A stretch of 64,000 bases of DNA, from positions 6,292,319-6,356,318 of the forward strand of contig NC_087390.1 in NCBI RefSeq assembly GCF_963675165.1, given 5' to 3'. The position numbers and the translations under genes are program-made. Positions within the stretch are counted from its first letter, which is position 1. Each line of letters starts with the position of its first letter. The DNA comes from Halichondria panicea. Taxonomy: Eukaryota > Porifera > Demospongiae > Suberitida > Halichondriidae. Under the pieces are notes generated by a model. The model saw only the letters and a program-made list of their open reading frames with translations, was not told the DNA's origin and made no database searches. Shown one piece after another: positions 59,188 to 64,000 of the stretch.

Positions 59188-60039
59188 TCAGTTCAGTTCA
59201 GGAGGTTTCAAGTATAAGGACACTTGGTGACAGTCAGTGTGCAGACGGCACTGCATGTACAGGAATGTGTTGTGACCAGCACTAATGGGATAGGTAACTT
59301 CACATTCGCAGCAAATAGTGTTTCCACTCTTGTATGTACGAGGTTGACACAAGGTAGTTGGAACTGGACACATCACACACTATGCTGGATGTGAAGTACT
59401 GTGTGTCCTGTATGCATGGGATTGATATGGTTATGGTTGTACATGGATAACTTATGAGTCCTGAGAGGCAATGTTTATACTTACCCCAGGATTGATGATC
59501 AGTAAAAAACCAGTGTTGCAAGCGATCCAATCATTGCTTAATGATAACAACAGACAAGTCCTGGTCTCATTGGTACAGCCCCCATAGAGGTTAACTGTGC
59601 GGAGACATGCAGTCCAAATCTTGACGAAAATTGTTTTGTGCCAAAGTTGATGTCTGTACTAAGTGTTGTATGCTGGCTATCTGAGATTCTTTAGCAGTGT
59701 TTTTTTCCTCCAGCTGTTGAATCCTCGACAATAGATTCCCAGTGTCTCCACCGCTGACCAAAGGACTGTATAATGATGACAGCCACCAGACACACAACTA
59801 GAGCAATGACCAGAAATACAGTCATCAGTGCAATCACAACACATTTCCACCTCTCGATTTTAGTGGAGATTTGACCGGCTAGTTGGGAGTTGTTCTCAAC
59901 TTCAACGTGGTTAAGACGATTGATTGTCATGTAATGAGATTGTTGTTCCTGCATCTCGACGTGCTCGTACAACTCTTGTTCTTTGTTTGGCTGTGGTTTA
60001 ACCTGGCGACTTGTTTTAGCAGCTGGTTGACAACTCATC
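59188..60039 (-). pseudogene. Family B14 pseudogene (duplicate of B13)
   Basis: Carries the same span and exon 2 frame changes as B13, plus a private atgc insertion in gagacatgcagtcc. The start reads MSCQPAAK. The shared lesions show that B13 was already broken before duplication. Confidence 0.8.
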
Positions 60040-60074
60040 TTCTCAACTAATTGAGTCACATCACATAATAGCAT

Positions 60075-61560
60075 TTTTTATGGTGCAGCAATGTGCGTAC
60101 ATGCATGTCTATAGCATTGATAGAAGGAGGTAAACAGTTCCTGCATGTTTGTTGTTTTAAAGTAAACCACATTTAATACAGTAAACACACATGCAATAAA
60201 CATAAAACAGACTTCATCTGCCATTAATTTAAGTTGCAGTAAGTTACTTAGTTATCACCGCTATTGTGTGCAGCACGCATGTATATACTGTAGTAATTTC
60301 TGTGCCTGCATGCATAGCTTATTGTATAAACAAGCAAGTGTATGCAGGGAAAATTGTGTGTTGGAGTTGAATGAGTGGTGGTTCTACAGGACGTCATATA
60401 ATGAACACTCATACATAATTATGTAAAGGGTAACAATTTGAAACTAAATCTATGCAGCTATATATAGCATGCATGCTAGAGCAAATATACATGTACTACC
60501 ATAACAGGACTAATAGTAGATTGTGAGACATTGTGAGACTAACTGATTAAGTCATTGTAATTACCTAATTAGATAGATCTAGAACTTTCCATGTAAGTAA
60601 TCTATAGTAATCTTAGTCAGTAATTTTTGTCAACACATGTGCGTTCTATCCTAAAAAGATATACTTGATCAAACTGAAGTTGATATTAAGGGGACAAGAT
60701 TTCAACAAGGACCACCTTTATCGAAGTATAGAGATATATAGTTAGACTCCGTTAGAGAGCTATAGACTATAATAGCTTATTTTATATATAGTATAGTCCA
60801 ACAAAGTAAGCACAAACAATTTAATAGGTGTAATAATTTATGTCATCAAATACAGTGGCGGATCCAGAGGGGGTTCTTTGGGTTCAATTGACCCCCCCTC
60901 TGAGACATAAATGAGCGGGAGGCTTAAGCAACTAGTTAGCAAGGTGTTCCTTTAGTACTAGCTTTAACGTGCACTTCTCACTTATACCTTTAGTCCTTGT
61001 AAGTCCTGCTAAGCTTTGTTTCTGCACTTTTAGTGACTATTTATTTTCGCCTTCTTCGTACAGCTCTTCTTGTTTATTTGGCTATCTTATATTGTGGGGA
61101 ATTATTTTAGGAGCAGGTTGACGACTCATATTATCTTCTCATCTAATTAGCCACGAGTCACATCGCGTAGAATATTATACGTCATAAGTACAAACTGATA
61201 ATGATTTATTGTTTTACTAGATATAGTGAAAATGAAAGTGTTAGTGATATTAAAGCGTTATATGCATGCAACGCTTCAAGGTGAAGGTGTATACATAATT
61301 ATAATAGATTCATTGGCTATATATTGTGTTAATTACTCAACAAAACACACACCACATTAGCAATAAGCATGCATAAACAGATAAGTGCATGCTGGTACTG
61401 TATAATTATGCCATAAAGTCCCTTAAGTTGTTGTATGACCATGAGTGTCTGTGATGTCATACCGCACACTTATTTTGGTCAGTTTTGTTAATCACACACA
61501 CACACACACAGTCACACACATGCTGCATAGGTAGGAGAGACAAATATATTTCTGTTTCTC
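60075..61560. other. Degenerate end of the B array
   Basis: No intact gene. ~60852-60925 (cagtggcggatccagagggg) looks like the end of a hAT-type element. ~61050-61130 is a worn family B first-exon start on the minus strand (gacgactcat ... cttcttgtttatttggc). A (CA)n tract is at ~61494-61520. Confidence 0.5.
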
Positions 61561-61565
61561 GGCAG

Positions 61566-61595
61566 GATCATGACAATGACTCCTTATTAAGGTTA
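61566..61595 (+). pseudogene. Calaxin last-exon stub
   Basis: Acceptor-like tctgtttctcggcag followed by gatcatgacaatgactcc, then unrelated sequence. Confidence 0.55.
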
Positions 61596-61664
61596 AACAG
61601 GAAAAGTTTAATTAACTGTTAATTTGACAATCATGTTCTGTTCAACACTCAACAAAAAACACTT

Positions 61665-61815
61665 GTTGCACAGTGAGTGGGCAGATCAAAGCAATCCAGT
61701 GCTCTGTATATGGCATGTTGCATCACTACCATAGCAACCATATATTGCACTGCATTATATGGCAATGCACTGGATTATATGCACTTGCACTGTGTGTAAA
61801 TGCAGTAGATTTCTG
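61665..61815. mobile_element. Inverted copy of the 36720-36860 MITE
   Basis: gtgagtgggcagatcaaagc ... tgtgtgtaaatgcagtagat is the reverse complement of the earlier copy, with an extra half-palindrome (ccatatattgcactgcatta). Confidence 0.65.
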
Positions 61816-61934
61816 CAAGAGATATGCTTTTGGGACTTATATGTCCCACCCAATATAACTCATTTGGTACCTTTAGCACTATAATAGTAGGAAAAATACT
61901 ATGTAATTCAGCACAACTAATGAAATTCACTCAA

Positions 61935-62833
61935 AACACACACACACATGATATTGCGATATTGCTGTGTACACACATTATCCCCTCCCCCCACACACAC
62001 ATACACATGATATTACTGTGTATGCACATTACCCCCCCCCCCCACACACACACACATGATATTACTGTGTATGCACATTGCCCCCCCCCCCCCACACACA
62101 CACACATGATATTACTGTGTATGCACATTACCCCTCCCCCCACACACACACACACACATGATATTACTGTGTATGCACATTACCCCCTCCCTCACACACA
62201 CACACATGATATTACTGTGTATGCACATTACCCCCCCCCCCCCACACACACACACATGATATTACTGTGTATGCACATTACCCCCCCCCCCACACACACA
62301 CATGATATTACTGTGTATGCACATTACCCCCCCCCCCACACACACACACATGATATTACTGTGTATGCACATTACCCCCCCCCACACACACACACACACA
62401 CACACATGATATTACTGTGTATGCACATTACCCCTCCCCCCACACACACACACACACATGATATTACTGTGTATGCACATTACCCCCTCCCTCACACACA
62501 CACACATGATATTACTGTGTATGCACATTACCCCCCCCCCCACACACACATGATATTACTGTGTATGCACATTACCCCCCCCCCACACACACACACATGA
62601 TATTACTGTGTATGCACATTACCCCCTCCCCCCCACACACATATGATATTACTGTGTATGCACATTACCCCCCCCCCCACACACACACACATGATATTAC
62701 TGTGTATGCACATTACCCCCCCCCCCCCACACACACACACACACACACATGATATTACTGTGTATGCACATTACCCCCCCCCCACACACACACACATGAT
62801 ATTACTGTGTACATATATTACCCCTCCCCCCAC
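61935..62833. repeat. Minisatellite, ~18 units, with 300-bp higher-order repeat
   Basis: The unit is a 30-base core (atgatattactgtgtatgca + cattaccccc) plus variable C and CA runs, 44-59 bp in all. The first and last units are variants; the last matches the single unit in intron 1 of the calaxin-like gene (31003-31062). Blocks 62101-62230 and 62401-62530 are the same at exactly 300-bp offset. Confidence 0.9.
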
Positions 62834-62837
62834 ACAG

Positions 62838-63869
62838 TTTCTAAGGATGAGATTGAGCAGCTACTATACACGTATCGAGCCATCACTGGTGACCCCAACG
62901 GACGAATAGACAGAATCAAGTTCCGGGACCTACTACAAGACCACTTCCACATGAGTGATGACTTCTTTATGGATCGTGTGTTCCGTGCATTTGATAAGGA
63001 CAGTGATGGCTACCTCAGTCACGAGGAGTGGGTGGTTGGTATGATCACCTTCATCAAGGGAGATCTGGACAGTGACATTGAGTGTGAGGCATAGCCAGCC
63101 ATTATTGTAACTGGCTTTCCAGTATAGCTACCATGCAATGTAGATATTAATTTGCCACGTACTGATAACTCAACTAATTAGTCGGCCATTTCCTAGTGCC
63201 AATCGTTTGGTTGATAGAAACAATTCTTGATACTGAATTTTAATTTCAGTTATTCTGGGTGACAAAATTCTTATAGCTTTTTCCAACATTATTATAGCCA
63301 TATATTGTAGCCACAGATATTATACGTATAACTATTAGGCCCTCGTCATCCATTGCCCCTGTCCCTTTTATTAGATTGCTTTGGAGTGTACGACCTCAAC
63401 GATGACGGCTACATCAGTCGTGAGGAGATGTTTCAGATGCTCAAGAACACGATGCCCAAACAGTTGACAGAGGAGGACCCTGACGAGGGCATCAAGGAGA
63501 TAGTGGAGGGCATGGTCAAGAGAATGGTGAGACAGAGACTACCTTATATAAACGGGTACTAATTTTAGCGAATTTGTAATTAACGCTAAATTAAGTACGC
63601 GCTAATAATAAAACGCAAGTAAAAAATTATGAATCTCAAAATTTTTTTAAATGCACTTTTACATTACATTGTATATACACATGTATCTGTAAGTACATTT
63701 ACGACATCGTTCCGTTTCTCTGCAGGATCATGACAATGACTCAAAAGTGTCACTGGAGGATTTCAAGAAATCTATTGAGAACGAGCGACTGTTGATTGAA
63801 GCATTTGGACCTTGTTTACCAGACTCTACCTTGTTAGAGGACTTCTCAGCTAAAATATTCAATAGCTAG
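62838..63869 (+). pseudogene. Second calaxin-like copy lacking exon 1
   Basis: Exons 62838-63083, 63375-63526 and 63726-63869 match exons 2-4 of the gene at 30787-33174 in length and phase, with three intact EF loops ([39 protein letters not shown]) and the normal end KIFNS. No copy of exon 1 (MATLPTFEV) is found upstream; the minisatellite fills that place. Coding changes are few (for example VGMITF, DSDIEC). It could be a 5'-truncated duplicate, or be expressed by splicing from the distant exon 1. Whether it is dead is open, since the frame is clean. Confidence 0.75.
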
Positions 63870-64000
63870 TGGCCATTATTATTATAGTGCTTGATACTGC
63901 ATTACCTGTGATATAATTATATATATTATGAGTGCTATAATTGATTGGAGCTTAATGTCAGAGTAGATCTATAGTGTACTTAGAGTGATGTGTATTGAAG

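Larger units (their letters stand above)
56160..60070. repeat. 1955-bp tandem duplication
   Basis: ~56160-58110 and ~58115-60065 are nearly identical: every landmark is offset by 1955 bases (exon copy 56869/58824, exon 2 stop 57233/59188). Only a few substitutions and an atgc insertion (~59607) separate them; the first ~300 bases differ a little more. Confidence 0.9.

Noticed and set aside
61824-62600. A 258-codon open frame (HTHTHD, PPP and ITVYAHYP repeats) on the plus strand
   Set aside because: It is wholly inside the minisatellite and reads CA and C runs; open because the units lack stops, not because it codes.
61935-62833. Regular repeats with spacers, CRISPR-like at first sight
   Set aside because: The spaces are only C and CA runs, the host is an animal, and the array lies before an exon acceptor; it is a minisatellite.

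Overview
The window is nuclear DNA of an early-branching animal. The genes have many short GT-AG introns (about 50-500 bp), introns full of (CA)n/(TG)n tracts, AT-rich spacers dotted with the words ataattat and tgcatgca, and animal-type genes: spartin, proteasome Rpt6, N-myristoyltransferase, a cilium EF-hand protein of the calaxin type, and a CILP-like protein. A demosponge is my best guess from gene density, intron style and sponge-like repeats, but this is inference; no rRNA or mitochondrial marker is present. Layout: the first ~157 bp hold an RCC1-repeat exon on the minus strand running off the left edge. A spartin (SPART/SPG20) gene of ten exons occupies 489-18525 on the plus strand. Its fourth intron is 13.4 kb long and holds nine two-exon minus-strand genes for small type II membrane proteins with a cysteine-rich head (called family A here); its sixth intron holds a tenth, intronless coiled-coil membrane protein gene. 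Next come Rpt6/PSMC5 (18797-21671, plus), a CILP-like furin-site protein (21938-24715, minus), and two tandem N-myristoyltransferase genes (25215-27569 and 27861-30465, minus). A calaxin-like gene (30787-33174, plus) lies head-to-head with the second NMT gene.  From 33.4 kb to the right edge there is a second cluster of minus-strand type II membrane proteins (family B). It holds five intact genes, one with a nonsense codon at the splice site, and about eight pseudogenes. They are interleaved with orphan copies of the last exon of the calaxin-like gene, each on the plus strand and often keeping its splice acceptor. The array ends in a second calaxin-like copy (62838-63869) that lacks exon 1 and has a ~0.9 kb minisatellite in its place.  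Families A and B look like one superfamily: a short N-terminal cytoplasmic tail, usually with YxxPhi tyrosine motifs; one membrane span; a stalk (coiled coil in B); and a head encoded across a phase-0 intron, with three cysteines before it and five to seven after. Family B tails carry a pair of tyrosine motifs with ITAM spacing, the second also fitting an ITIM. The overall plan (type II, tyrosine-motif tail, coiled-coil stalk, disulfide-rich head, clustered copies with many pseudogenes) resembles vertebrate NK-receptor clusters in architecture but not in sequence. This is the main candidate for an undescribed system. The array is also rich in palindromic MITEs, including a pogo/Tigger-like element nested in another MITE with an identifiable empty site.
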